This document shows positions 12,366-23,509 of a DNA stretch of 64,000 nt, piece after piece. The notes under the pieces were generated by a model. The model was not told the DNA's origin. It made no database searches and was given only the letters and a program-made list of their open reading frames with translations. A program made the translations under genes and the position numbers. Source of the stretch: Amia ocellicauda. Its lineage: Eukaryota > Chordata > Actinopteri > Amiiformes > Amiidae. Within the stretch, counting starts at the first letter, position 1, and every line of letters begins with the position of its first letter. The stretch is taken from contig NC_089857.1 of assembly GCF_036373705.1 (NCBI RefSeq), forward strand, positions 42,164,784 to 42,228,783. The letters are read 5' to 3'.

Positions 12366-15300
12366 ATTTTAGGAATGTCATTTAAGTCTTAATGGATTAG
12401 CAGTTAATTCACATCCACTTATTGGACACGGAGTCTAGGAGTGCTGTTATAACTTTGATCACTATAACACACTGATATCTGACTGTACTCCACTGTAGTA
12501 TACCTGTCAGCATCCTACAAGAGAAGGCCAGGTGTGAGTTCTGTGTTAATCTAGTCAGGTGATGTATGGAAATATGATTCCCGAGTTCAGGGCTAGTGCC
12601 ACGGTTGTTTGCATGTGACTGCCTGGACACAGCAGCCCTCAGAGAAAAGTTCTTTATATTGTTCATAATATACAATAATTTGACCACAAGTCATCTAGAC
12701 TTCTGGCAGGAAAACAGATTATTCTGGCCTTGAGGGGAATGTGGAATGTATTTTAAAGTAGACAATGACGTGCTTTCTGGGAAGAATATGCCTCACATAC
12801 TTAAATCTCTGGTGAACTTATATGGACATTACATGATATGAACAGTTCTTAATTCATTCACGTATTCAATCCACAAGTTTCCTTTTCTTACCTGGATTCC
12901 CAGAGGGTGAGGTATTGGCAGGACAGCGGCTTTGGTCCTTTGCACACCAGCCTGAATTACCACAATCATGCAAAGACTCTGTCGGGACTGTTTTAGAAAC
13001 AACAATCAACAATCAAGCTCAATGTGACATCAATAATCGTAACTTTGTAGAAAATGTTTAAAGCTTCTGAAATCATTACATGCCTGGTTTATTGTTACCT
13101 TTCATTCTTGTTTTCCCCCTATCTAGTTTGTTTTCTCATTTCTCTATTTAAATGAAAATGTAATACATGCTACCATTTATTGTAAACTGACCTGTTGTTC
13201 TATTGGACACATGTCAGATGCTGGACATATTGTTGAAACACAAACAAATTCCACCCCTGAAAAAAGTGTTAATGACTGCTTCCGCTGTCCCTAATTAATC
13301 ACGGATGTCCGCATTATTAGTACAGGAGCAATAAGGCTTACCTAGCACAGTTCTTGTATTCATCATATTACAAAGTCCACCTGTAAGAATATATGAAGAC
13401 ATGATTATCAAATGTAAATGCCAATCTAAACAATATGCCTATTTGTTTCTGGTTTCCAACATGGGTATTTACTCTCCCTGATCCTCGAACAGAGATTTGC
13501 TGGCTGCCCACAGTTTTGTTTGTCTGTTCTAGTTTTGATGCAAAATAACAAAATGTTAAACCTTGACGAGCTAAATATATATTATTTGTGGGTGATTTTA
13601 AGTCAACAGTGTAAGCCTAAGGACAGTTGCTCTTCATGTAATGTTTAAAATCATCTCCATTAGCTGCTCCTTGTTTAATAAGGGACATTTAGCTGGCTAC
13701 TATTAAATGCCAGTGATTTCACCAAATAATGGTGTGAGCAAGATACATAACAAATACAGAATGAATGACAGAGGAAGGCAGTCAGTCAAACTTACCGTGA
13801 AATAATAGTAAAATCTGGAAATAAATGATCGTCACACAGAAAGGGACTGTGGTTTGGCATTCTGAAAACAAAGACATACAGTTTTACTTTGCTGAACATA
13901 TTGAAGTATATTAAAAGAAGATTTGCACAGTGAATGCCTCCCATGTTCAATACTAATCAATGCAATTAGTGATTCGCCCTCAGTTGAGTCTACACGAGGG
14001 TTGTCTTGTCAGCTGTAGTGTCTTTTAACTGTGTTGAGAGAGGCAACTATTTTGAACTTCAAAATGCACACAGTAACATGCACGTCTCTGCTGGTGTTGG
14101 CAGGCCGGACGGACTTGTGTCTTCTGCGCCTTCTTCGAAACTGACTCGCCTTCTCAGAGCGACACAGTAAATTAGGAGTGATGAATGAGAGGTATATTAA
14201 ATATATTCCTCGAAGGTGACTGGAGATGTTGGGTTTAGCAGAGGTAGCCTTTTGCTAATCATGGACAAAGTACTGAATCTCTCCAATGAGTCATCTGCAA
14301 ACAATGTGCACTGTAGCAAATGGGGCATGTGCATTAAAACAATGTAGAGAGAGCAAACACTGTTTTAAAACAGCACCAGTACTTTTAGTTATTGTTGTCA
14401 TCTACCATGAACTCAGACAACAATCTCTTGCATCAGAAGAGTGTGTCAAGGGCACAATATGGGGAATTCTCAAGAAGTGCGATTAGATTAATTGAAAAGT
14501 TGCTCAATGCTTGACTCACAATTCCCTTAAAAAGAGATACTCGCTTGTGACGCCCCTCCAGGAAGCAGAAACAGTAATAGATGTAAAGAAAATAAGAGAT
14601 TGTGGTAACAGATGTGTTATCTGCCCGTTGTGTTTACTGTTCCTACTACACTTTATCTCTAAAGAAGTCATGGCAGATAATACACAATATACTACATCAT
14701 GCCAAGCAATTCAAAGTGATGGCTGGTCTATTCTCTTGAAAACCATTTAAAACATTGTAGTCTTTTGAACACTGAACTGCATAAATGTTAGTTACAAATG
14801 TTAGTGTTCAGCACTGGCCATCCCTGAGGTGCTAAATTGTTGTGACATGAAGTGTATAACACCCCAGACGTTAATGATAATAATACATGAAACTGAAACT
14901 AAGAAAAACATTTGTTGATCCAGTCTGGAGTGTAATAAACGTCTTAGTAGTAACACTTGAGCATCTGGACAGTCCAGCTGTGCCTGGCAGGGGCACACAC
15001 AACTGTGCCAGCTGTACACCAACAATGCGCTGCCATCTATAGAAAAGCATATTCAGCTATACATTGACATATAAATAGGAACAAGTCACAAAAGCAGGCG
15101 GGTCCAGTATCAAACACAGCAAGGTCGACCCATCACTATAAACAGTCAATCCAGTCTGTGAAACCACAGTCAAGAGAAATCATTCACAAACTCTTCCCAC
15201 AGTTTCCCCTCTGCTGCGAAAATACAAAACGAGATAGTAAAGAATACCAGACCACATCTGCCTAGTGTCATACATGAAAGCAGAAAAATAAAGCAAAACA

Positions 15301-15695
15301 CGGTAACATTGCTACTACTGCTACTACTGCTACACAGCGAACAGCATTACTTTGCTACAACGTTGCGAGCTGAACGCGTGTTAGCTGGGATAATAGTAAT
15401 TATACCGTCTGTGCTCTGCTAAAACTAAAATACATCATTCAACAGCCATGCCAGGAGTGCCTCGTTATTACTGTTATGTGTCTATTAGTCTTGATGATGA
15501 GCCTGGCAACATGACTTACTTCCCACAAGAATCATTCTCCAAGCAAATTCAAATATGTCTGTCAAACCGGAGTGCAATCCAGCAAATACTCAGAAAGCCC
15601 ATCCTGGCTGTATACAACGACATGCATGCCTCTCAGCGCTGCTCCTGTCCCCCAGAAGGGTTTAAAGGTACACAAGGTGCCCTACCGTGCCCCAT
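1609..15695 (-). CDS. gp130-family class I cytokine receptor A (IL31RA-like, no Ig domain)
   Basis: Single-pass receptor for an IL-6/IL-31-type cytokine, expected to signal through JAKs at the plasma membrane. Coding exons, 5' to 3': 15686-15695 (inferred), 13796-13861, 13342-13380, [13192-13256 uncertain], 12892-12987, 8898-9018, 8258-8379, 6952-7103, 6358-6505, 5849-5931, 5321-5537, 4994-5170, 4690-4788, 3548-3691, 3060-3200, 2703-2775, 2331-2412, 1609-2073. Without the uncertain exon these total 2235 nt (744 aa). Order: hydrophobic leader, Cys-rich exons, CRH (about 71-251, WSDWS in exon 6358-6505), three FN3 domains (252-538), TM helix (539-562), box 1 with VPDP, 150-residue tail. The FN3 part reads like gp130 and especially IL31RA ([19 protein letters not shown]). 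There is no YxxQ; the tail ends TYVLMPA. Human IL31RA also lacks an Ig domain. Family is certain; IL31RA orthology is inferred. The first exon is weakest. Confidence 0.85.
2331..2775 (-). other. Gene A transmembrane and box 1 exons
   Basis: Exon 2703-2775 encodes a hydrophobic helix ([20 protein letters not shown]) followed by LRI. Exon 2331-2412 continues with a basic stretch and the JAK-binding box 1, [13 protein letters not shown]. This matches the VPDP/VPNP-x-x-S-x-x-x-W pattern of gp130, CSF3R and IL31RA. Phases are 1-2 and 2-0, the same as in gene B. Confidence 0.9.
3761..4583 (+). mobile_element. Tc1/mariner-type transposon, copy 1 (dead)
   Basis: Both ends carry the inverted repeat GACAAATTAAAG(G)AAAAAACC. 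Inside is a frameshifted plus-strand DDE transposase remnant, with phrases matching copy 2 at 27434-28230 ([20 protein letters not shown] in shifted frames). It lies in the intron between the D5b and D6a exons of gene A. It is not functional. Confidence 0.85.
7426..7910. mobile_element. Tc1-type MITE-like element
   Basis: Terminal inverted repeats run from 'acagttaggtccataaatat' to its inverse 'atatttatggacctaact', with matching 'ctggacagtg' / 'cactgtcca' continuations. The reverse strand retains a remnant like the C-terminus of a Tc1 transposase ([16 protein letters not shown]). It sits in the gene A intron between exons 6952-7103 and 8258-8379. Confidence 0.8.
10105..10300 (+). repeat. tRNA-derived SINE nested in the Tc1 element
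   Basis: The head has a degenerate pol III A box (tagtggttacggctctgga) and a B box (ggttcgaatcc). The body reads 'cccttgagcaagatacttca' and the tail 'gccctggataagagcgtc'. That tail resembles the 3' end of the L2-type LINE near 24440, the likely source of reverse transcriptase. It splits the transposase remnant, so it inserted after the Tc1 element. Confidence 0.85.
10765..10830 (+). repeat. SINE-like core fragment
   Basis: An A/T-rich run is followed by 'ggcagacacccatatccagg' and 'gtgacttacaa'. This matches a core common in fish SINEs (GCAGACGC...TTATCCA...GCGACTTACA). It is a second nested fragment inside the Tc1 element. Confidence 0.55.
11690..12275 (-). mobile_element. Non-LTR retrotransposon fragment (RT C-terminal part)
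   Basis: Read on the minus strand in broken frames, it gives NLLLADDI (an RT active-site-like A-D-D), then [19 protein letters not shown], then [15 protein letters not shown]. These resemble the C-terminal half of a non-LTR reverse transcriptase, where 'YGSETW' and 'RRWxDDI' motifs are typical. It is degenerate and non-coding, in a gene A intron. Confidence 0.6.
12324..12362. repeat. (TA)n microsatellite
   Basis: About 19 perfect TA units in a gene A intron. Confidence 0.95.
12892..13380 (-). other. Small cysteine-rich N-terminal exons of gene A
   Basis: Three candidate exons occupy the place of the Ig exon in gene B. Exon 13342-13380 (39 nt) and exon 12892-12987 (96 nt) are both phase 1-1 and splice in frame to the leader and to the CRH. 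Exon 13192-13256 (65 nt) has a good acceptor and a fair GT donor, but its length breaks the frame. The 65-nt exon gives [13 protein letters not shown]. The 96-nt exon gives [15 protein letters not shown]. Both follow C-x4/5-C-x5/6-C-P. I do not recognise this motif as a named domain. Confidence 0.55.
13796..13861 (-). other. Gene A signal-peptide exon
   Basis: In the frame that joins both neighbours (phase 1-1) it encodes a hydrophobic leader core, [18 protein letters not shown]. An ATG at the exon start opens a different frame, one that does not continue downstream. The true start must therefore be in an upstream exon. Confidence 0.65.
13862..15659. other. Probable first intron of gene A
   Basis: No further exon is recognisable. 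The stretch contains AT-rich unique sequence, a short (CTA)n-like run at about 15310-15335, and no clear transposon. Confidence 0.4.
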
Positions 15696-15840
15696 GTCTG
15701 CCCGCCGCCGCCGCTCAGCCGGACTGCGCTGCCGGCCGAGGAGCACCGAGGCGCCGCGCCAGCACCGCGGAAGCGGCCGAGGGGCGTCGGGCGTCGTGCG
15801 TCCTGCGTCCCGCCAGCGCACACTGATGTCATCGCTCTTC
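15660..15840 (-). promoter_or_regulatory. CpG-rich island, likely gene A promoter and first exon
   Basis: This short GC- and CpG-dense block stands out from AT-rich surroundings. On the minus strand it holds ATGGGGCACG followed by a donor (gtaggg) at 15685. Joined to exon 13796-13861 this gives an in-frame start MGH-E before the hydrophobic leader. The 10-nt coding exon is inferred from frame alone. Confidence 0.45.
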
Positions 15841-15899
15841 ATCAACTGGGTTTTCACAGGAACACGCTCAGCTAAAGCCGGAATCGTCTTCACAAGACT

Positions 15900-18622
15900 T
15901 GAGTTGAAGGAAACCCATTAATAGCATCCCAGTCCAGTGATCTATGTATTGTCACTTAACTGGTGAACGGGTATTATAAATAAACCCAGAGCAGAAACCT
16001 AAGTGGTGATTATTATAATTATTTTACCCCTTCACTGTTCATCTCAGTTTATTGGCTGAGGCTGAGCATTGCACTTTGTCAATCTCTTTCAAGCTGTCAC
16101 TGAACTGGTCTGCTCAGATTGACAAACTCCCTGTAGCACAATGATATACCATAAACCATATCTGCCTTATGTAGCATGGCAAGGGCACTGTCCAACTGCA
16201 CCACCCTGTTGATTTAGGGGTCAGGGTCGCCTACATCCACTTCTGCAATACCTTCTTTTTAAGCAGTTAAGTGGGTGCAGAAATGTAAGATTTAAGTCTT
16301 TATTTTCACAAAACAATATATTGAAGAGAGGTATTCAAGTAATACAATCATACCAATACAAGCAATACAATACAGAACACTAGCACACTCTAGGCTAAAA
16401 TACTTTCTTTTGCGTGTTTCTTTAAAATACATCCTTTTTCCATAACACCAACAGTTGAATACATTATTTTTCCATTTAAATGTCTCCTTTGTCTTAATGT
16501 CTTCATTTCAGTCTCTCCTTGTTTCCCTCACTCCTGCACTGCACCTCACGCACACACAATCATGCCACACAACAAAAAACAGTTTTATACTAAAGGAAAA
16601 AGCTGTTCCCAATTATCCAATTAATCAATTAAAATGTTTGATCGTTAAAACAGACTGGGGAGGGGAGATCACCTAGTGAAATAAAGCACAAAACTAACCA
16701 TGGAATTAACTGAAGTGAATAAATATAAAACTAAAAAACTGAAACTATGCATACAAAGAAAAACGTAATTATAACCCTTTTACACTTATTTTATCACTGT
16801 GAGATCTAGGAACATTGAAAATAAATTTTTAAAATTATAATTACTGTCAAAGATTCAGGAAATGTAAAATTACACTATATTGCAAATGCAGCCGTGATGT
16901 CTCTGCATGTTTGTTCAGCTGGGTCTAGCAGTGGTTAGACAGTGGGAACTGGTTAAATATTTAATTGAAAATGCAAACATTATTTATCTGAAGCCGGGTC
17001 GGCCTGGTTTTAGAAATGTCACCTTGGTTACTGTCGATAAAAAGTATTGTATAGGTATCAGTGCGTTATTAGAACATGAGAACATAAGACAGTGTCCAAT
17101 CGAGAGGAGGCCATTCGCCCCGTCGTGCTCGTTTGGTGTCCATTAATAACTAAGTGATCAAGGATCCTATCCAGTCTGTTTCTGAATGTTCCCAAATTGT
17201 CTCTTCAGCCACATCGCTGGGGAGTTTGTTCAGATTGTGACGCCTCTCTGTGTGAAGAAGTCTCTCCTGTTTTCTGTCTTGAATCCCTTGAAGCCCAATT
17301 TCCATTTGTGTCCCCGGGTGCGTGTGTCCCTGCTGATCTGGAAAAGCTCCTCTGGTTTGATGTGCTCGATTGCTTTAGACGATTGCTCTTGTGACTGATA
17401 TGATTCTTTTCATTTTCATATCTCACTGATAGGCATGATCTGGGGTGTATGTGACTCTTTTCAGATCCTTTGCCAATATTTGATATATTGTAAATGATTG
17501 CCTCATATTGACATCTCACTGCTATTGAAGAGAAATTAGACCATCTGCAGAACGCAGGATGCTATATGTGATGTACAGAAAAAGCTGCAGTTTGATTTGG
17601 CAAGTTAGGCAAATGTTTACACTGATGACCAAGTGGCTGCTTGGGGATGCATTCCTCTCTACACAGGAAACATGCAACTCTGCAGCCCCTGGCCCCTGGC
17701 AACACGGCAGGGGTCTTAATGGGTTATTTTAATGCTGCATTAAACAGACCTTGAGCATGATTTGCTGCAGTGGTTTCTGGGGAATCTAAGCAATACCATA
17801 CAGTGAATGTAGTCTTGTCATTAACATAATTAATAACCACTCACCAGCTAAAGTGAATGCATTAATGACCTTGTGTGTATATATTTCTGACCGAGGTCAT
17901 TTTTATGTGCATGCATTATCTCCTATTGATACATAAATATGGTCCATTAAATTATATCAAAGTAGGGCGATTACCCTATGTTCATGTAAGGAATTATGTA
18001 TTGAGAGCGTATTTAATGCAAGGCCAACACATCCATTATGATACTTTTCAAATGGCTGGAATTCAAGAAAATGTTTTTAATGTCGGTCAGACTCTTCAAT
18101 TGGTTGTTGTTGAGGCAGTAGCTTTGATAAGCAGTCATTTCCAGACAATCCCAGCCAAAGTGATGCTTCTCAGAAATGATATTTAATTATTGAGTAATCT
18201 CGTCCAGAGCAGGGCTGGGAGCTCCGGGACGTCTCACACAGTCACCCCGGGGCCACTGGTTTTGTTCAGGGCTGACAACAGTTCAGTGTGACCTTTGTAA
18301 ATTGTTCCTTCTCCTGCTCTTACAGTGAACATCTGTCCCGTCTTTATTTGTGCTGTAATACAAACAGGTTCTCAATTATATCCCCTTTGTTCCCTCTTCC
18401 AGCAAATTATAACAAGGGTGTCTCTGGTTTTCCTGACAGATTCAGATGTTAACCGCCAGTGGCAACACACAAAGGGACTGGGAAGTGACAAAACACGTCT
18501 AGTTAGGAGACACAACATTTCACACAGAGTTTGACAGTTTATATGGGTTATTATAGACGAGGAACCCAAGGAATCCACTGATGGGCAATTGCTCAATAGT
18601 GCCAGCACGGGAGGAGTGAGAG
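15900..18622. other. Intergenic sequence without a gene
   Basis: AT-rich sequence between gene A and the large transposon. It contains one copy of the dispersed repeat (17067-17372). The open frames here are short and show no domain, and I see no exon with splice support. Confidence 0.6.
17067..17372. repeat. Dispersed ~310-450 bp repeat, copy 2
   Basis: Starts with 'agaacatgagaacataagac' and ends near 'tggtttgatgtgctcga'. It aligns along its length with the copies at 1012-1322 and 35362-35830, with scattered substitutions. Confidence 0.8.
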
Positions 18623-19035
18623 CCCCTTTTCCACTGGCACAGCCGACCCGACCTGACCCAGAACCAAGCTATGACCGAGCCGAGCCAGCCTGGCATGGGT
18701 CGGGTGTTTTTCCACTGCAATACCCGAGCCGAGGTAAATGACGTCACACACTGTGGAGATCGAGAGACGTGTGGTGAAAGATAGTCGGGTTTTTCAGATG
18801 ACAGGAGGATCTCGACAGTGTGGTTATTCTCATAATTTTGATTTTATACTATACAAACTGTAATAGTGAAGCTGCAAAGACATACATTAAAACATTCTCA
18901 AATGCCACAAAAACAACATATGGAAGACCGTACCGATTGAATTTAATTTCTATTTGTTAGGAGTATCGTTTAGGTAATCATTGAACCCTGATAATATCCA
19001 AACTTCACAAATTACATGACTGACACCATTTAGGC

Positions 19036-19228
19036 CAGTGGTTTTCAAACCGGTCCTGGAGTACCCCCTGCCCTGCTGGTTTTTGTTCCAACTGAGGTCT
19101 TAATTGCTTAATCGAATCTTTAATTGACCTGACAAAGCAATATACCATTCAATTAAGTAATTAAGACCTAGGTTGAAACAAAAACCAGCAGGGCCGGGGG
19201 TCCTCCATGACCGGTTTGAAAACCACTG
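19036..19228. mobile_element. hAT-type MITE with perfect 8-bp target duplication
   Basis: The ends are inverted: 'cagtggttttcaaaccggtc' and its near-perfect inverse. Both flanks carry ATTTAGGC (19028-19035 and 19229-19236), an 8-bp target-site duplication as expected for hAT. The related elements at 32017-32346 and 35855-35958 belong to the same broad group. It inserted into the larger transposon. Confidence 0.9.
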
Positions 19229-20108
19229 ATTTAGGCTGATACGCATAAGCATGGATTATATGCAGAGCTTCATGTCATTATTAGGTTTTGTTAATGTTAC
19301 TTAAATGTCTCCATCTTTTATTGGTAGCATTAGGAAGTACACATTTGAAAAGTAGTGGTTATGTTATGTTATTTTAAACAATACATTAAACGTTTTAGAC
19401 TCTCGCTCTTGATGTTGTAAAAAAAATACAGGTCAAATCTCATTAAAACAAAAATCTCATAATAAGGAGAATATATAAAGTTGTCCAAGTCCCAGTCCAC
19501 CCATATGAAAGTTTACCACAGTATACCATAGTACCATAGTAGATAGTATAACATGGTATACTATGGGATGTTCTATAATACATGTTTCTGTACCATTTAG
19601 TCAGTTTGTAACAGTTTAAAGGATTGACAAATACCTTGTTAATGTTACGTTTCTCTGGTCGCCAAAGTCAGATATAAAGTGAAGTCCTAATTTAGAGTTC
19701 ACCTATCTCTAGTCCATTTCAAACAATGTGGAAAAATCTGCCATGCTGCAAAAGGATGCATTTTTCTTCAATTTCTTTAGATGTGCACACCATCAACTCG
19801 TGCATGTTCTGAACCTGAACCAAGAACTTTGAAATATTTACATTAATAAATCATAAACAGTGAATTGATTCTGCACCTTGGCCAACTTCTGGTAAAATAT
19901 TAACAGCTCTGAACAAGAGCATTCCTCTACACAGTGACATGCTGTTCTGACCACCGCAAAAAAGACATTACTCCATAGGACTGTTGTGTCACTATGACAG
20001 AATTATTCCTGTTGTAACCTCTTCCATAGGGTACTAGGGTTGCTAGTAATTTCTTGAAAATTCTGCAGGTAACAATTACGTACAGTATTTTTCTCTAATG
20101 CCACCTTT

Positions 20109-20908
20109 TCACTGGCAGACAGTTGTCTTTGCATACCTTTTCCCAGGGTAAACTATAGCACCATTAATGTAATTTTCCATGTTTGTCAGAGGATCACAGC
20201 TTTCGAAAAGGAGGCTTGCTTCTCTGAGTGCATTGTGAAATACAGAGTCACCACTGCGTTTAATTCTTTGGTATGCAAATAAATTCCTAAAGATTTTACA
20301 AGGCACTGCTTGTGTTCCACAGAATAGATCAATCAATTTTCCATTGGTACTTTCATACACATATGCTGAGTTGGTCCATAATAGACCACAATCCCTAACA
20401 CTCTGTGTGAGATGCACATGCAAATGAGAGTTATGAGAACAATGCTCATACCATGCCATAGAGCTCTGGGATTTGTGACACAAATGAATGAGACACAGTT
20501 CAGCTGATCTTGAGTGGTCACACAAGAGATGAGAATATGAGGAGCACACACAAGAAGCATCCAATGGTTATCAAACCTTCTCTGTAAAATAGTTTTCAAA
20601 ATCACTGGAGAATACAGGAGAAGAAATGCTCTCCATTCGGTCGCTTTCCAAAAACGTATTTCGGAAAGTGGTCTTGGATTACGTCTCACTTCATTGGGTG
20701 GCTTAATGTTGTGCATTTCATCATCAAGAACCCTTAAATCCAAAGGCTGCAAATTGAACTCTTCTTCAAGATATTTAGGATCAAACCATAGATTTGTGAA
20801 CTGCCTAACAACACCAAGGCACACCGAGTGCATATAGTCTGGTATAAATCCCTTAATTATGTCAAAAGACGGAAACAAAAGTAGGGGGCTTGCACCTTTG
20901 ACACCCAT
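20109..20908 (-). pseudogene. Transposase remnant (Tnp2-like)
   Basis: Two overlapping frames on the minus strand carry the parts of one protein. The first frame holds the block with PDYMHSVCLGVVRQFTNLW and FWKATEWRAFLLLYSP. The second holds the downstream block with HVHLTQSVRDCGLLW, LIDLFCGTQAVP and NLFAYQRI. The arrangement recalls the Tnp2-type transposases of large fish DNA transposons. A frameshift near 20500 and the lack of an N-terminal part make it inactive. Superfamily assignment is from memory. Confidence 0.65.
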
Positions 20909-21967
20909 CTCAGCCTGACTATTGTTACTTCATATACTATATCCATTTGAGGTGTGCCAGTCATTGTTGTTTGTGGTGGTTCTTCAGAACTCAGAGAGTA
21001 CACTCTTGCGTAACCCTTCCCTTTTGCAACAACTGTCCCTTCATGACAACAGAAGCCACAGCCAAATGCTCCATTAAACCGTTACAAATTTTGAACCATG
21101 GCATGTGCAACAGCATCACGAACACATATTAGTGCACGCAGTCTGTCAGGTTAAAAAATGCCTTACACATCCTGGTGCTACAGTATTTAATAAATCCATT
21201 ATGTCTTTTAAAGCTACACCAGACAAGCCACGTCTCAGACTTCCTTTATGGATTGTGCTTTTTCTCAGAGACCTTTATTCAATTATATTTTTGCAACTGA
21301 TAATATTATGAATTAATTATAAAGGGCAGCACTACCTCCATGGCTTCATTTGGTACCAAGTGGATAGTATTTTCATCCTCTTGTGTCGTAGTCACATCAG
21401 TCATCTCATGGAATCTAAAGTAGCTCACAATTTACAATTAGAAATCTACTCGGTTAAACAACTTGAGGGGGGTAAGGGAAGGCAATACATTTTAGCTTAG
21501 CTATTTGAAAAGCTTGCAACAACATTGGCTTTTACTGCTACAAATAAATAAACATACACGTATCGTGAAAGGTGAGAGAATGAGTTTAAAAGAGTTATCG
21601 GACATTGGAGGTTGAAGACCTAATTTACAGAAGGGCTATCGCTGGAAACGATATGTAACAAATTCATTTATTTAAACTCCTTGTGTAGATCAATCCTAAG
21701 ATTAATTGTACTAGTATATTATAAATAGCTGAGTATTTGTAGTGTATTGAGTATTTGTGGTGTATTTTATTAATGTATTTGTAATGTATTTAGACCTAGT
21801 AATGGGGTAGGTTGATGGTACATGATGACGAGTTCAGTCAACTCCTCCCCTGGCCCGGCTCAGCTACGGCCTGGTTCCGGGTCGGCTCAAAAAGAGTGCC
21901 AGTTGGTCACCAGCCGCACCGCGCCAGTCTGATCCGGCATGGGTCGGGTATGCCAATGGAAAAGGGG

Positions 21968-23509
21968 TATCAAGACCTCTGAGGGCCTCCTGTCAGTGGT
22001 GTCAATACAGGGAGGTCACATCTGTCTCATCTGGCAAGAGGCAGAGAAGCACCTGAATTGTGCTGTAAAGAGAGAAGCCCTGGCATTTGCAAGATCTGCT
22101 TGGTGAGTCATGCAACACAACACATGAGTCAATTTCTGTTTAATTACCTTATTTTACATTTTCCCATAACAGATTTTGTCAGAAACGAGGATGGATGGAA
22201 TGGATGGAAGCACACCCCCGAGGGGTAATAGTCATACTTCTCAACAGGCGGCAATTAGTTACAGGTGTTCCTCGGATCAAAATATTCAAGCCATCATAAG
22301 AACATAAGAGAGTGTACATCGCTGGGGAGTTTGTTACACAGGCTATCTGGATGGAGTCACTCATTCTCTGACACAGATTAAATGTCTGTGCCTCTTGCCA
22401 AGCTGTACATCTATGGACAACAATCCCTTTCACACCTTGGCTCTCTCACTAACCACAATCACTGCGATTAGGCAAAATAGGTGGGTAGGGTGCGTGCCAA
22501 TATGTAAAAGGGCTTTTAGAATTGGTATGTCAACAGTGGCTTCTGGCCATAGATACAAGGCATTTCCAAGCATGCGGTTTCCACACAACAAACAAATGAC
22601 AGTGCATGTTGTTGAGTAGCTGTACTGTTCTCAGGCTGTTACATTTATCAGCCTTACATCTGACAAAACCAACATCCTGTGGCTTTATTACTGGAAGCCC
22701 CAGAGGCTCAGCTCCACCCTCTCCCAGTATTGTAATTATAGCCAGGGTGGGAGTATGGACAGCGAGCAGTGCCAGGAAATAAAGATCCTCCTGCATTCAT
22801 TACTAAAACAACACTCATCATCAATCTCGAAATTAAATGGAACAGTTGATGTGTTTTACTGGTATTATACCTTTATGACCTGTGTGGCGTTGAAAGGAAA
22901 GCAGGGAGTGAAACACAATCAACCATATTTCATTAAGAGTTCAGTTCTCCAGAATAAAAACAAAGACGATGGTGCCGGAGATGGTTCTCAAAGACGGCTC
23001 TTCTCAGTACAGTGCACTCTGTATACAATGCTGATCAAGGTGCATTTTCCCCAAACAAAATCAATATCTATTTCATCCCATAGGAACCAGGAAGGTAAAT
23101 GTAAAGTTATAATACCACCTTGGCCGAGAGGGCCGGGGCAGTGAAGCTGGAAGGGAGAAGACACATAGCAAGCAGATCCATCCAATGTTAACCAATAAAC
23201 AATATATATCCCTACAACATTATCATCCTTCATAGTGTAATTGCTGAAAAGATGCAAGGATAGCATGACACGGTAGTTATTTTGTGCACGTTTTTATATT
23301 TTAAAATTGTGTAATTTAGTTTTCTGTATGATCGTTTCACATCTTATTTACGTTTTTACTTTCTGGGTTTGCATTTTCATGAGTGGTTAATTTAAGCAAG
23401 AGGCAGTTTTCTGATGTCGGCTTACATTTATTTATTACTGAGACAGAGATTACGATTGGTGGAGAAACCTGTATACCGGGTGCGGTACATTTAAAAGACC
23501 CTGTTCCTG
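21968..23509. other. Intergenic sequence without a gene
   Basis: No coding exon is supported. A 45-bp internally deleted copy of the dispersed repeat lies at 22293-22337. The rest is unassigned. Confidence 0.5.
22293..22337. repeat. Short deleted copy of the dispersed repeat
   Basis: 'cataagaacataagagagtg' is followed directly by 'tacatcgctggggagtttgt'. These two pieces lie about 120 bp apart in the full copies, so an internal deletion occurred. Confidence 0.7.

Larger units (their letters stand above)
18623..21967 (-). mobile_element. Large DNA transposon with degenerate inverted termini
   Basis: The left end reads CCCCTTTTCCACTGGCACAG then CCGACCC. The right end, inverted, reads CCCCTTTTCCATTGGCATAC then CCGACCC. 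Further inside, both ends are rich in CCGAGCC/CCGACCC motifs. The 3.3 kb between them encodes a broken transposase on the minus strand (20109-20908) and holds a nested hAT MITE (19036-19228). I could not find a clean target-site duplication. Confidence 0.7.

Noticed and set aside
13796-13861. ATG at the start of the leader exon as the gene A start codon
   Set aside because: Its frame (MPNHSPF...) does not splice in frame to the next exons; the frame that does gives the hydrophobic leader.
15448-15921. 157-residue plus-strand open frame across the CpG island
   Set aside because: The second half is low-complexity GC-rich sequence, there is no domain, and it overlaps the likely gene A promoter on the other strand.
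23383-23509. Start of a new gene at the long frame beginning 23383
   Set aside because: From about 23510 the frame is L2 reverse transcriptase; the part before it is unrelated flanking sequence read through.
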